Assembly (NCBI GenBank): GCA_046729975.1
Contig: JBKPHS010000025.1
Span: 1 to 12,497, forward strand
Length of the DNA stretch: 12,497 nucleotides
Direction: 5' to 3'
Origin: JBKPHS01 sp046729975
Lineage (GTDB): Bacteria; Actinomycetota; Thermoleophilia; Solirubrobacterales; Thermoleophilaceae
Below the pieces are notes generated by a model. That model worked only from the letters and a program-made list of their open reading frames with translations. It did no database searches and had not been told where the DNA came from. The translations under genes and the position numbers were made by a program. Positions 7,275 to 12,497 of this stretch are shown here, piece after piece. Within the stretch, counting starts at the first letter, position 1. The number at the start of each line of letters is the position of its first letter.

Positions 7275-8310
7275 CCGCGACCTGGAGGCGATGTACCGGC
7301 TGTTCACCTGGCGGATCACGTCGAACTACGTGCCGCACTGGGACTTCGAGCGGATGCGCGAGGAGATCGGGAGCTGGGCCGACTGGTGCCGCGTGTACAG
7401 GGCCTGGGCCCGCGGGCACCGAGAGCTGGGCGACGCAGCAGTCGCTGCCGGCGACGGGCGCGCCGCCGGGGTCCACTACGTGCGCGCGGCGCTGTTCCTG
7501 CACTGGGCGAGCTTCCTGTTCCCGCACGAGCGTGACCAGTTCCGCGCGGCACTCGACGAGATGACTGCCTGCTGGCGGCTCGCCGCGCCGCTGACGGAGC
7601 CGCCCATGGAGCTCCTCGAGGTGCCGTTCGAGGGCACGGCGCTGCCGGGTTACCTCCGCAGGCCCGACGGCGTCGACAGGCCGCCGCTGGTCGTGCTCGT
7701 GCCGGGAGGAGACTCCACGAAGGAGGAGCTCTTCAACCTGACGGAGCACATCGTCGGGCAGGGAGTCGCGACCTTCGCGTTCGACGGGCCCGGACACGGG
7801 GCCGTGAGCTTCGAGCTGAAGCTGAGGCCCGACTACGAGGTGCCGATCCGCGCCGTGGTGGACCACCTCTACGACCGCGCCGACCTGAACACCGGGCGCC
7901 TCGGGCTCGGCGGGATCTCCTACGGCGGCATGTTCGCCTGCCGCGGCGGGGCCTTCGACGAGCGCGTCAAGGCTGTCTTCTCGATGAGCAGTTGGTATTC
8001 GCCCGCGGGGCGCTTCCCACACCAGGACCGCGTGTCTCAAGTCGGCCTGCGGCAGTACATGGGCGAGGACGTGGCCGCGGTCCAGGACGCCATGACGATG
8101 GCCGGCGCCGCGGAGCGCCTCCGCGTGCCGCTGCTCCAGGTCTATGGAGGGCTCGACCCGGCCTCGCCGCCGGAGGAGGCCTACCGGGTCGAGCGCGAGG
8201 CGCGGGGCCAGACCACGACCGTCGTCTACGACGACGGAGTGCACGTCTGCAACAACGTCTGGTACAAGGCGCGGCCGCTCGTGGCCCGCTGGCTCGCGGA
8301 GACCCTCTGA
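7267..8310 (+). CDS. Alpha/beta hydrolase, 2,6-dihydroxypseudooxynicotine hydrolase-like (second copy)
   Basis: 347 residues, a paralogue of the product of 1205..2260. A helical cap (about 1-115) precedes the hydrolase core. Core motifs are at near-identical positions: PGGDSTKEE (146-154), DGPGHG (173-178), LRPDYEVP (187-194), nucleophile elbow GISYGG with Ser218, Asp297 in GGLDPASP and His326 in DDGVHVCNN. The N-terminal halves differ strongly between the copies, so substrates are probably different although the chemistry should be the same. The expected reaction is hydrolysis of a C-C bond next to a ketone, or an ester/amide equivalent, by analogy with DHPONH of nicotine breakdown. It follows the molybdenum hydroxylase genes with an 8-base overlap and ends in a TGATG overlap with the next start. 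Confidence 0.9.
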   Translation: MADRDLEAMYRLFTWRITSNYVPHWDFERMREEIGSWADWCRVYRAWARGHRELGDAAVAAGDGRAAGVHYVRAALFLHWASFLFPHERDQFRAALDEMTACWRLAAPLTEPPMELLEVPFEGTALPGYLRRPDGVDRPPLVVLVPGGDSTKEELFNLTEHIVGQGVATFAFDGPGHGAVSFELKLRPDYEVPIRAVVDHLYDRADLNTGRLGLGGISYGGMFACRGGAFDERVKAVFSMSSWYSPAGRFPHQDRVSQVGLRQYMGEDVAAVQDAMTMAGAAERLRVPLLQVYGGLDPASPPEEAYRVEREARGQTTTVVYDDGVHVCNNVWYKARPLVARWLAETL

Positions 8311-9212
8311 TGAACGGCGACAACGGCCCCTCGGTCGGATGGATCGGGCTCGGCTCGATGGGCGGGCTGATCGTCGAGCGGCTGCTCGCGGCCGGCCGGG
8401 AGGTGACGGGCTGGAACCGGACGCGGCGAAAGGGCGACTGGCTCGTCGACAACGGAATGCGCCCGGCCGAGACGCCGCGCGAGGTGGCCGAGAGCTCCGA
8501 CCTGGTCTTCTCGATGCTCACCGACGCGAAGGCCGTCGAGCAAGTCACGTCAGGCCCGGACGGACTGATCGCGGGCCTGCGGCCGGGCGCCGTGTACGCG
8601 GACATGAGCACCATCTCGCCCGATGCGAGCCGCGCCGTTGCGGAGCGCGTGCGCGCGGCCGGCGCCACGATGCTCGACGCGCCCGTCTCGGGCAGCCCGA
8701 CCACCTTGAGGGAGGGCAAGCTCGCGATCATGGTCGGCGGCGACGAGCAGGCGCTCGAGCGGATCAAGCCCGTGCTGCTCGACATCGGCCCGACCGTCAC
8801 ACACATCGGCGGCAACGGGCTGGCCGTTCAGACCAAGATCGCGATCAACCTGGTGCTCGTCGTCCAGGTGATCGCTTTCTGCGAGGGTGTCGCGCTCGCC
8901 GAGCAGGGCGGCGTGAAGCGCGAGGTCGTGGTGGACGCGATGCTGAAGAGCGTCGTCTCGTCGCCGGTCCTCGGCTACCGCGGCCCGTTCATCCTCGACG
9001 GCGGCATGCCCGACGACGCGCTCGCCGACGTGACGCTCCAGCAGAAGGACATGCTGCTCGCGCTCGAGGAAGGCCGCCGGATGGGATCGCCGCTGCCACT
9101 CACCGCCGCCGCGAACGAGATGCTGAACGCCTGCCGCGGTATGGGCATCGACGGCGAGGACTTCGTGGTTGTCCACAGGGTCTACCGCACCCTCGCGGGG
9201 GCCGGCGAGTGA
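8310..9212 (+). CDS. 3-Hydroxyisobutyrate dehydrogenase-like NAD(P)-dependent beta-hydroxyacid dehydrogenase
   Basis: 300 residues, the usual length of the family. The N-terminal Rossmann domain has GWIGLGSMGG (10-19), followed by WNRT (35-38), where the Asn-Arg-Thr after strand beta2 favours NADP(H). Substrate-binding motif DAPVSGSPTTLREGKLAIMVGG occupies 123-144 in place of the classic DAPVSGG. Catalytic Lys176 lies in GLAVQTKIAIN and the C-terminal all-helical domain continues to the end. The family acts on beta-hydroxyacids or reduces succinic semialdehyde and imines. In this operon it would oxidise or reduce a small chain product of the pathway (inference). The ATG shares its first base with the preceding TGA, and the end overlaps the cupin gene as GTGA. 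The longer ORF in this frame from 7992 is an artefact within the hydrolase gene. Confidence 0.9.
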   Translation: MNGDNGPSVGWIGLGSMGGLIVERLLAAGREVTGWNRTRRKGDWLVDNGMRPAETPREVAESSDLVFSMLTDAKAVEQVTSGPDGLIAGLRPGAVYADMSTISPDASRAVAERVRAAGATMLDAPVSGSPTTLREGKLAIMVGGDEQALERIKPVLLDIGPTVTHIGGNGLAVQTKIAINLVLVVQVIAFCEGVALAEQGGVKREVVVDAMLKSVVSSPVLGYRGPFILDGGMPDDALADVTLQQKDMLLALEEGRRMGSPLPLTAAANEMLNACRGMGIDGEDFVVVHRVYRTLAGAGE

Positions 9213-9607
9213 AGCCCTTCCGCACGAACGTCCGCGACGTACCCCTTGAGCGCGGCCTGCGCGAGGACGAGGGCTGGATCGACATGCAGGTCCAGTTCCT
9301 GATCGACGAGCGGAGCGCCGGCTCGGCACAGCTCGTCGTGGGTCGCACCGTGCTGCCGCCCGGGGCGCGGCACGAGCGGCATCGGCACCTTCACGCTAAC
9401 GAGTTCCTCGTCGTCATGAGCGGCAGCGGCGAGGTCTACACGGACGAGGGCATGGAGCCCGCCGGCGAGGGCGACGTCGTCTTCACCCCCGCCGGCCACT
9501 GGCATGGCTTCGACAACACCTCCGACGATGAGGTGCTCCTGATCTGGGGCTGGCAGGGAGCCGGCTCGCTGGACGCCGCGGGCTATGAGCTCCCTCCCGA
9601 CGGCTGA
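9209..9607 (+). CDS. Small single-domain cupin protein
   Basis: 132 residues. Both cupin motifs match the consensus exactly. Motif 1, G-x5-HxH-x4-E-x6-G, uses Gly52, His58, His60, Glu65 and Gly72. Motif 2, G-x5-PxG-x2-H-x3-N, uses Gly88, Pro94, Gly96, His99 and Asn103. His58, His60, Glu65 and His99 should bind one metal ion. Small cupins of this type can be dioxygenases, isomerases, or sugar or keto-acid binding proteins, so the function is open; in a catabolic operon a ring-cleaving dioxygenase or an isomerase is plausible (inference). The GTG start overlaps the previous stop (GTGA). Its end overlaps the next gene by 23 bases. The longer ORF reaching back to 8144 is a shadow. Confidence 0.87.
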   Translation: MKPFRTNVRDVPLERGLREDEGWIDMQVQFLIDERSAGSAQLVVGRTVLPPGARHERHRHLHANEFLVVMSGSGEVYTDEGMEPAGEGDVVFTPAGHWHGFDNTSDDEVLLIWGWQGAGSLDAAGYELPPDG

Positions 9608-10259
9608 GCTCGTCGCCGACCCGCGCGTCAAACGCGGCATGGAGGCGCAGCTCGCGGCGCGGCGCCGCCGGATCGCGGCGGGCGACCGCCCGATCGGGTG
9701 GAAGCTCGGGTTCGGTACACCCGCCGCGATGGAGAGGCTCCGCACGGGCGCGCCGCTCGTGGGGTTCCTGATGGAGTCCGCGCTGCTCGAGCCCGGTTCC
9801 AAGGTCTCTCTCGGCGGCTGGCGGAACCCGGCGCTCGAGCCGGAGGTGGCCGTGCGCGCCGGCGAGGACGCGGCAATCGCCGCGCTCGCCCCGGCGTTCG
9901 AGCTCGCGGACATCCACCCACCGCCCGAAGACGTCGAGCAGATCCTCGCGGGCAACGTGTTCCAGCGCCATGTCGTGCTCCAGCCGGCCATCGAGCGCGC
10001 AACGCCGGAGGGCCTGAGCGCCACGGTCTCTCACCACGACAGCGTCATCGAGATCGCCGACCCCGAGGCGCCCACAGGGCCGGTGGCCGCCTTGCTGCGT
10101 CACGTCGCGGACCTGCTCGGACCCTTCGGAGAGGAGCTCCGCGCGGGCGACGTCGTGATCGCGGGATCGCTCGTGCCCCCGATCGCGGTCGTGCCCGGCG
10201 ACGAGGTCCGCTACGAGCTGCGCCCGCTGGGCGCGGTCTCGATCGGGTTCGACGACTGA
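9585..10259 (+). CDS. Fumarylacetoacetate hydrolase / 2-keto-4-pentenoate hydratase family enzyme
   Basis: 224 residues, a MhpD-like member of the FAH superfamily. Seen: DPRVKRGMEAQLAARR (12-27) and IGWKLGF (37-43), which match the N-terminal conserved region of hydratases and support the ATG at 9585 over the internal Met19. The metal-ligand pair Glu85-x-Glu87 is in LEPEVAV and the third acidic ligand is Glu106 in AFELADIH. GDVVIAGSLVPPI (about 183-195) corresponds to the conserved C-terminal GxxxxTGS-like segment. Family members hydrate 2-hydroxypenta-2,4-dienoate, decarboxylate 4-oxalocrotonate, or hydrolyse acylpyruvates in meta-cleavage and related pathways. As last gene of the operon it likely acts late, on a linear keto acid or dienoate from ring opening (inference). 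The start overlaps the cupin gene by 23 bases. Confidence 0.88.
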   Translation: MSSLPTAELVADPRVKRGMEAQLAARRRRIAAGDRPIGWKLGFGTPAAMERLRTGAPLVGFLMESALLEPGSKVSLGGWRNPALEPEVAVRAGEDAAIAALAPAFELADIHPPPEDVEQILAGNVFQRHVVLQPAIERATPEGLSATVSHHDSVIEIADPEAPTGPVAALLRHVADLLGPFGEELRAGDVVIAGSLVPPIAVVPGDEVRYELRPLGAVSIGFDD

Positions 10260-10281
10260 CCGAGTCCGGCGCGCCGGTCAG
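10256..10281. terminator. Possible bidirectional terminator hairpin at convergent stop codons
   Basis: CTGACCG (10256-10262) can pair with CGGTCAG (10275-10281) around a 12-nt GC-rich loop that includes part of the palindrome CCGGCGCGCCGG (10266-10277). The TGA of the + operon and the TCA (TGA on -) of the metallophosphoesterase lie in opposite arms. There is no T-run, so intrinsic termination is only suggested. Confidence 0.35.
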
Positions 10282-10865
10282 ACGGTCAGAACGGCGCCGT
10301 CTGGGCCGGCGTTGAGCACGCGGCTGGCGCCCACCTGTGCCTCCTCACCGGCCGCCTCGTGGATGTGCCCGCAGACCACGAGCCGTGGCTGCCTTTCCTC
10401 GATGGTCCGGAGGATGGCCTCGCTGCCCAGGTGCCGGTTGCCGTCAACGTAGCCCTTGGGGGGCGAGTGGACGATGAGCACGGCCCCGCTCGGGCAGGAC
10501 GCGAGCCGCTCCGCGGCCTCCTCCTCGGTGAGGTCGAAGCTCCAGTCCCACGGCGTCACGGGGACGCCCCCGCCCAACCCGAAGAACGGCACGCCGTCGA
10601 TCTCCGCGCCCTCGCCGTGAAGCACGTGGGCCGCGCCCCAGCCGGCGCAGGCGGCGCGGAGCGCCTCGTCGGTCTCGTTGTTGCCCGGGACGAGCACGGT
10701 CGGCGTCTCGATCACCACCAGCATGTCGATGACCTCCTCGAGCCCGCGGTGCACCGAGGCGAAGTCGCCCGCCGCGACGACCACGTCCACGTGCGCCGCA
10801 CGCTCGGTCAGGCGCCCGACCTGGCGGAGGTCGCGGTGAACGTCGCTGAACGCCAGCAGGCGCAT
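10278..10865 (-). CDS. Calcineurin-like metallophosphoesterase
   Basis: 195 residues, - strand. All dimetal phosphoesterase motifs are present in order: DVH (Asp8, His10), AAGDF (Gly33-Asp34), GNNE (61-64), a His in IVHSPP (His133) and GHIH (166-169). This is a compact single-domain member of the kind that hydrolyses phosphomono- or diesters (YfcE/MJ0936-like); the substrate is unknown. The ATG at 10865 begins MRLLAFSDVH, placing the first metal motif at the usual distance from the N-terminus; a longer in-frame ORF upstream is an antisense shadow of the divergent gene. An AGGA just before the ATG may serve as a weak SD. It converges on the catabolic operon with 18 bases between stops and is probably functionally unrelated to it. 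Confidence 0.92.
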   Translation of the reverse strand: MRLLAFSDVHRDLRQVGRLTERAAHVDVVVAAGDFASVHRGLEEVIDMLVVIETPTVLVPGNNETDEALRAACAGWGAAHVLHGEGAEIDGVPFFGLGGGVPVTPWDWSFDLTEEEAAERLASCPSGAVLIVHSPPKGYVDGNRHLGSEAILRTIEERQPRLVVCGHIHEAAGEEAQVGASRVLNAGPDGAVLTV

Positions 10866-10875
10866 GACGTCCTGC

Positions 10876-10881
10876 AGGGTA
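10876..10881 (-). promoter_or_regulatory. Candidate -10 element for the metallophosphoesterase gene
   Basis: On the - strand this reads TACCCT (TANNNT), 10 nt before the ATG at 10865. No convincing -35 is seen at the usual distance. It would give a very short or no leader. It shares the 39-base divergent region with the opposite promoter. Confidence 0.3.
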
Positions 10882-10891
10882 CGGCCAGCGG

Positions 10892-10897
10892 TAGTGT
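10892..10897 (+). promoter_or_regulatory. Candidate leaderless -10 element (TAGTGT) for the epimerase-like gene
   Basis: TAGTGT fits the actinobacterial TANNNT -10 consensus and ends 7 nt before the GTG at 10905. This is the spacing expected when transcription begins at the start codon. No Shine-Dalgarno is present in front of the GTG, in line with a leaderless mRNA. No clear -35 was found. Confidence 0.5.
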
Positions 10898-10904
10898 CAC
10901 TGAC

Positions 10905-11849
10905 GTGAAGGTGCTCGTAGCCGGCGCGACGGGAGCGCTTGGAAAGCAGCTCGTCCCGCGGCTCGTCGCGGCGGGCCACGAGGTGGTGGGCACAACGCGC
11001 AGCGCGTCCAAGCCGGAGGCAGTGCGAAGGCTGGGCGCGACGCCGGTGGTCATGGACGCGCTCGACCCCGAGGCCGTGGCGGGCGCGGTCGCGGGGGCCA
11101 GACCCGAGGTGATCGTGCACGAGCTCACCGCTCTGCCGGGCTCGCTCGATATCCGCCACTTCGATCGCGACTTCGCCCAGACCAACCGCCTGCGAACGGA
11201 GGGGACCGACCACCTGCTGTCGGCGGGCCGGGCGGTCGGCGTGCGCCGGTTCGTGGCCCAGAGCTACGCGGGCTGGCCCTACGCGCGCACGGGCGGGCCC
11301 GTGAAGACCGAGGACGACCCTCTCGACCCCACGCCGGAGGAGAAAATGCGCCGCACGTTCGACGCCATCCGACATCTGGAAGCCGCGGTCACCGGCGCCG
11401 ACTGGACCGAGGGCGTCGTGTTGCGCTACGGCGGCTTCTACGGGCCCGGCACATCGCTGAGCGCCGAGGGGGGCGAGCAGGTGGAGATGATCCGCAAGCG
11501 GAGGTACCCGGTCGTCGGCGACGGCGGCGGCGTGTGGTCGTTCATCCATATCGAGGACGCGGCGGAGGCGACCGTGGCCGCCATCGAGCGCGGGCGGCGC
11601 GGCGTCTACAACATCGTCGACGACGAGCCCGCGCCAGTATCCGAGTGGTTGCCCGCGGTGGCGGCCGCGGTCGGCGCGAAGCCGCCCTGGCACGTTCCGC
11701 GCCTCCTCGGCAGGCTTCTCGCCGGCAAGGCCGCGACGGTCATGATGACGGAGGTGCGAGGAGCGTCGAACGCCAAGGCCAAGCGCGAGCTCGGCTGGCA
11801 GCCGCGCCACCCCAGCTGGCGCGAGGGCTTTGCAGAGGCGACCGAATGA
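10905..11849 (+). CDS. NAD(P)-dependent epimerase/dehydratase-like protein (atypical extended SDR)
   Basis: 314 residues. The N-terminal Rossmann motif VAGATGALG (5-13, GxxGxxG) and the length fit extended short-chain dehydrogenases/NAD-dependent epimerases. Further family features are VRRFVAQSYAGWPY (113-126), LRYGGFYGPGTS (173-184), WSFIHIEDAAEAT (211-223) and GVYNIVDDEPAPVSEWLP (233-250). The expected catalytic YxxxK is not visible: the region that should hold it reads TFDAIRHLEAAV (151-162), with neither Tyr nor Lys in place. The protein may bind NAD(P) without classical SDR catalysis or use other residues. The GTG at 10905 is the start because the frame opens directly into the Rossmann strand; longer ORF versions lie antisense to the metallophosphoesterase. 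It is divergent from that gene with 39 bases between, and overlaps the next gene by ATGA. Confidence 0.88.
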   Translation: MKVLVAGATGALGKQLVPRLVAAGHEVVGTTRSASKPEAVRRLGATPVVMDALDPEAVAGAVAGARPEVIVHELTALPGSLDIRHFDRDFAQTNRLRTEGTDHLLSAGRAVGVRRFVAQSYAGWPYARTGGPVKTEDDPLDPTPEEKMRRTFDAIRHLEAAVTGADWTEGVVLRYGGFYGPGTSLSAEGGEQVEMIRKRRYPVVGDGGGVWSFIHIEDAAEATVAAIERGRRGVYNIVDDEPAPVSEWLPAVAAAVGAKPPWHVPRLLGRLLAGKAATVMMTEVRGASNAKAKRELGWQPRHPSWREGFAEATE

Positions 11850-12154
11850 GGCCCGAGAAAGGGTTCGCCGCCATTGCGGACGACCTCCTTAATGAGCCGG
11901 GCGTCGAGGAAGGCACCGGCTTCGGCAAGAATCCGGGACTCCGGGTCGGCGGCAAAGTCTTCGCCATGCTCGTCCGCGGCGAGATGGTGGTGAAGCTGCC
12001 CGCTGTGCGGATCGCCGATCTGGCGAGCGCCGGTTCCGCGAGCACCTTCAGAGTGGGGCAGCGGCAGATGCGCGAGTGGGTCTCGATCGAGCCGGGCGGC
12101 CCGCACGACTGGCCCGCCCTCGCCCGCGAGGCGCTGGCCTTCGTCCGCGGCTGA
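11846..12154 (+). CDS. Small TfoX/Sxy- or MmcQ/YjbR-like protein
   Basis: 102 residues, with ATG overlapping the previous TGA (ATGA), so it is co-transcribed with the epimerase-like gene. A central FGKNPGLRVGGKVFAMLVRG (26-45) is followed by MVVKLP (47-52), IADLASAG (56-63) and MREWVSI (75-81). This beta-hairpin plus KLP pattern resembles the TfoX N-terminal domain and the structurally related MmcQ/YjbR family, small one-domain proteins often encoded in actinobacteria. Their role outside competence regulation is mostly unknown, and no competence genes are nearby. No signal peptide or membrane segment is seen. A weak AGAGG about 8 nt before the ATG may help initiation. The assignment to one of the two families is from memory of motif patterns, so moderate. 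Confidence 0.7.
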   Translation: MRPEKGFAAIADDLLNEPGVEEGTGFGKNPGLRVGGKVFAMLVRGEMVVKLPAVRIADLASAGSASTFRVGQRQMREWVSIEPGGPHDWPALAREALAFVRG

Positions 12155-12168
12155 TCGAGTCCACTACG

Positions 12169-12200
12169 GCGCTGCTGCTTATCGCGCACAGCAGCAGCGC
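12169..12200. terminator. Perfect 11-bp hairpin in the convergent intergenic region
   Basis: GCGCTGCTGCT (12169-12179) and AGCAGCAGCGC (12190-12200) are exact reverse complements around a 10-nt loop. It begins 15 bases after the stop of the small TfoX-like gene and lies between two genes that converge. No T-run follows on either strand, so it would be an I-shaped, U-tail-less terminator, or another hairpin element. Confidence 0.55.
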
Positions 12201-12216
12201 AAGGGGCGACGGGTCT

Positions 12217-12240
12217 CGCTTTCGGTCCTCGTCCGAAGCG
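12217..12240. terminator. Second, bulged hairpin in the same intergenic region
   Basis: CGCTTTCGG (12217-12225) pairs with CCGAAGCG (12233-12240) around a 7-nt loop, leaving one T bulged out. It may act together with the hairpin just upstream, or serve the - strand gene that ends at 12311. No U-tract. The rest of 12155..12310 shows nothing recognisable. Confidence 0.3.
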
Positions 12241-12310
12241 GAAGCGACGTCACGATCGCCCGGTAGGCGCCAGCGGCCCTTGTCATCGCGGGCTCTATCC
12301 ACTCATCGGC

Positions 12311-12497
12311 TCATCCCGCCCGCCGGTAGCGGATGTGTGTGGCCAGCGGCGAATGAAAGACCTCAACGGGCTCAAACCCGAACGACTCGACGCCGTCGAA
12401 GATCCGCTCGCCGGAGCCGAGCAGGACCGGCGCGACGTCCAGCGTGAGCTCGTCGACGACCCCGGCAATGAGGGCCTGGCGCACAGTCGAGGCGCCG
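12311..12497 (-). CDS. RibD C-terminal / dihydrofolate reductase-like protein, C-terminal part only
   Basis: Read on the - strand from the window edge, the last 61 residues are open and end in TGA (TCA at 12311-12313). The start is beyond the window, so no start codon is visible. The fragment holds GASTVRQALIAGVVDELTLD, then VAPVLLGSGERIFDGV, then ATHIRYRR at the end. This is the typical C-terminal pattern of the RibD_C/DHFR-like 'dihydrofolate reductase family' proteins common in actinobacteria: an NADPH-site glycine turn (G-A-S-T-V), the 'DELTLDVAPVLLGSGERIF' strand-turn and the terminal strand. Their substrate is usually unknown and they are mostly not the housekeeping DHFR. It converges on the TfoX-like gene. 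Confidence 0.85.
   Translation of the reverse strand, partial: GASTVRQALIAGVVDELTLDVAPVLLGSGERIFDGVESFGFEPVEVFHSPLATHIRYRRAG

Noticed and set aside
1205..10259. A nicotine degradation cluster as such
   Set aside because: The hydrolases and Moco enzyme resemble nicotine-pathway proteins, but no nicotine or 6-hydroxynicotine oxidase or dihydroxypyridine hydroxylase is seen. Only the chemistry, not the substrate, is suggested.
10359..10904. Upstream extension of the epimerase frame to 10359
   Set aside because: This part is antisense to the metallophosphoesterase, whose metal motifs are complete; the Rossmann strand begins right at the GTG at 10905.
12155..12310. tRNA, small RNA gene or CRISPR repeat in the last intergenic region
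   Set aside because: The hairpins are isolated, no cloverleaf or T-loop sequence is seen and no repeat-spacer pattern occurs.
12076..12447. A 123-residue + strand frame across the intergenic region into the final gene
   Set aside because: It starts inside the TfoX-like gene in another frame, crosses both hairpins, runs antisense to the RibD-C-like gene and is Arg/Ser-rich without any domain.

Overview
The window is very GC-rich, uses many GTG starts and packs its genes with almost no spacers. One intergenic region looks like a leaderless actinobacterial promoter (TANNNT about 7 nt before a GTG). Together this suggests an actinobacterium, perhaps of the Thermoleophilia/Solirubrobacterales type; that placement is inference and not proven by a marker gene. 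No rRNA, tRNA, CRISPR, insertion sequence, transporter or transcriptional regulator was seen.

Region 1 (1..10259, + strand) is one compact operon of eleven genes, and no junction has an intergenic base. In order: the 3' part of a phytoene-desaturase-like FAD oxidoreductase; an alpha/beta hydrolase resembling 2,6-dihydroxypseudooxynicotine hydrolase (DHPONH); a Gfo/Idh/MocA oxidoreductase; a complete molybdenum hydroxylase in the order large subunit (Moco), CoxG-like SRPBCC protein, FAD subunit, 2x[2Fe-2S] subunit; a second DHPONH-like hydrolase; a 3-hydroxyisobutyrate-dehydrogenase-like reductase; a small cupin; and a fumarylacetoacetase/2-keto-4-pentenoate-hydratase-family enzyme. Most junctions are 4-base GTGA/ATGA overlaps, implying translational coupling. 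The 5' end of the operon lies outside the window.

The enzyme mix points to catabolism of an organic, possibly N-heteroaromatic or other ring compound. The molybdenum hydroxylase would insert oxygen from water, the two serine hydrolases would cleave C-C or related bonds in ketone intermediates, the dehydrogenases would adjust redox state, and the cupin and FAH-family enzyme would process a ring-opened keto acid. The Moco subunit has a PYRGAGR loop instead of the AYRCSFR loop of true CO dehydrogenase, so CO is not the expected substrate. The actual substrate cannot be read from the sequence, and the combination with two hydrolases is the best candidate here for an undescribed pathway.

Region 2 (10260..12154) is ordinary accessory housekeeping. 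A calcineurin-like metallophosphoesterase on the - strand converges on the operon, with the two stop codons inside one possible hairpin. Divergent from it is a two-gene unit of an atypical NAD-dependent epimerase-like protein and a small TfoX/MmcQ-like protein.

Region 3 (12155..12497) holds a 156-base intergenic stretch with a perfect 11-bp hairpin, followed by the 3' end of a RibD-C/dihydrofolate-reductase-like gene on the - strand that runs off the window.
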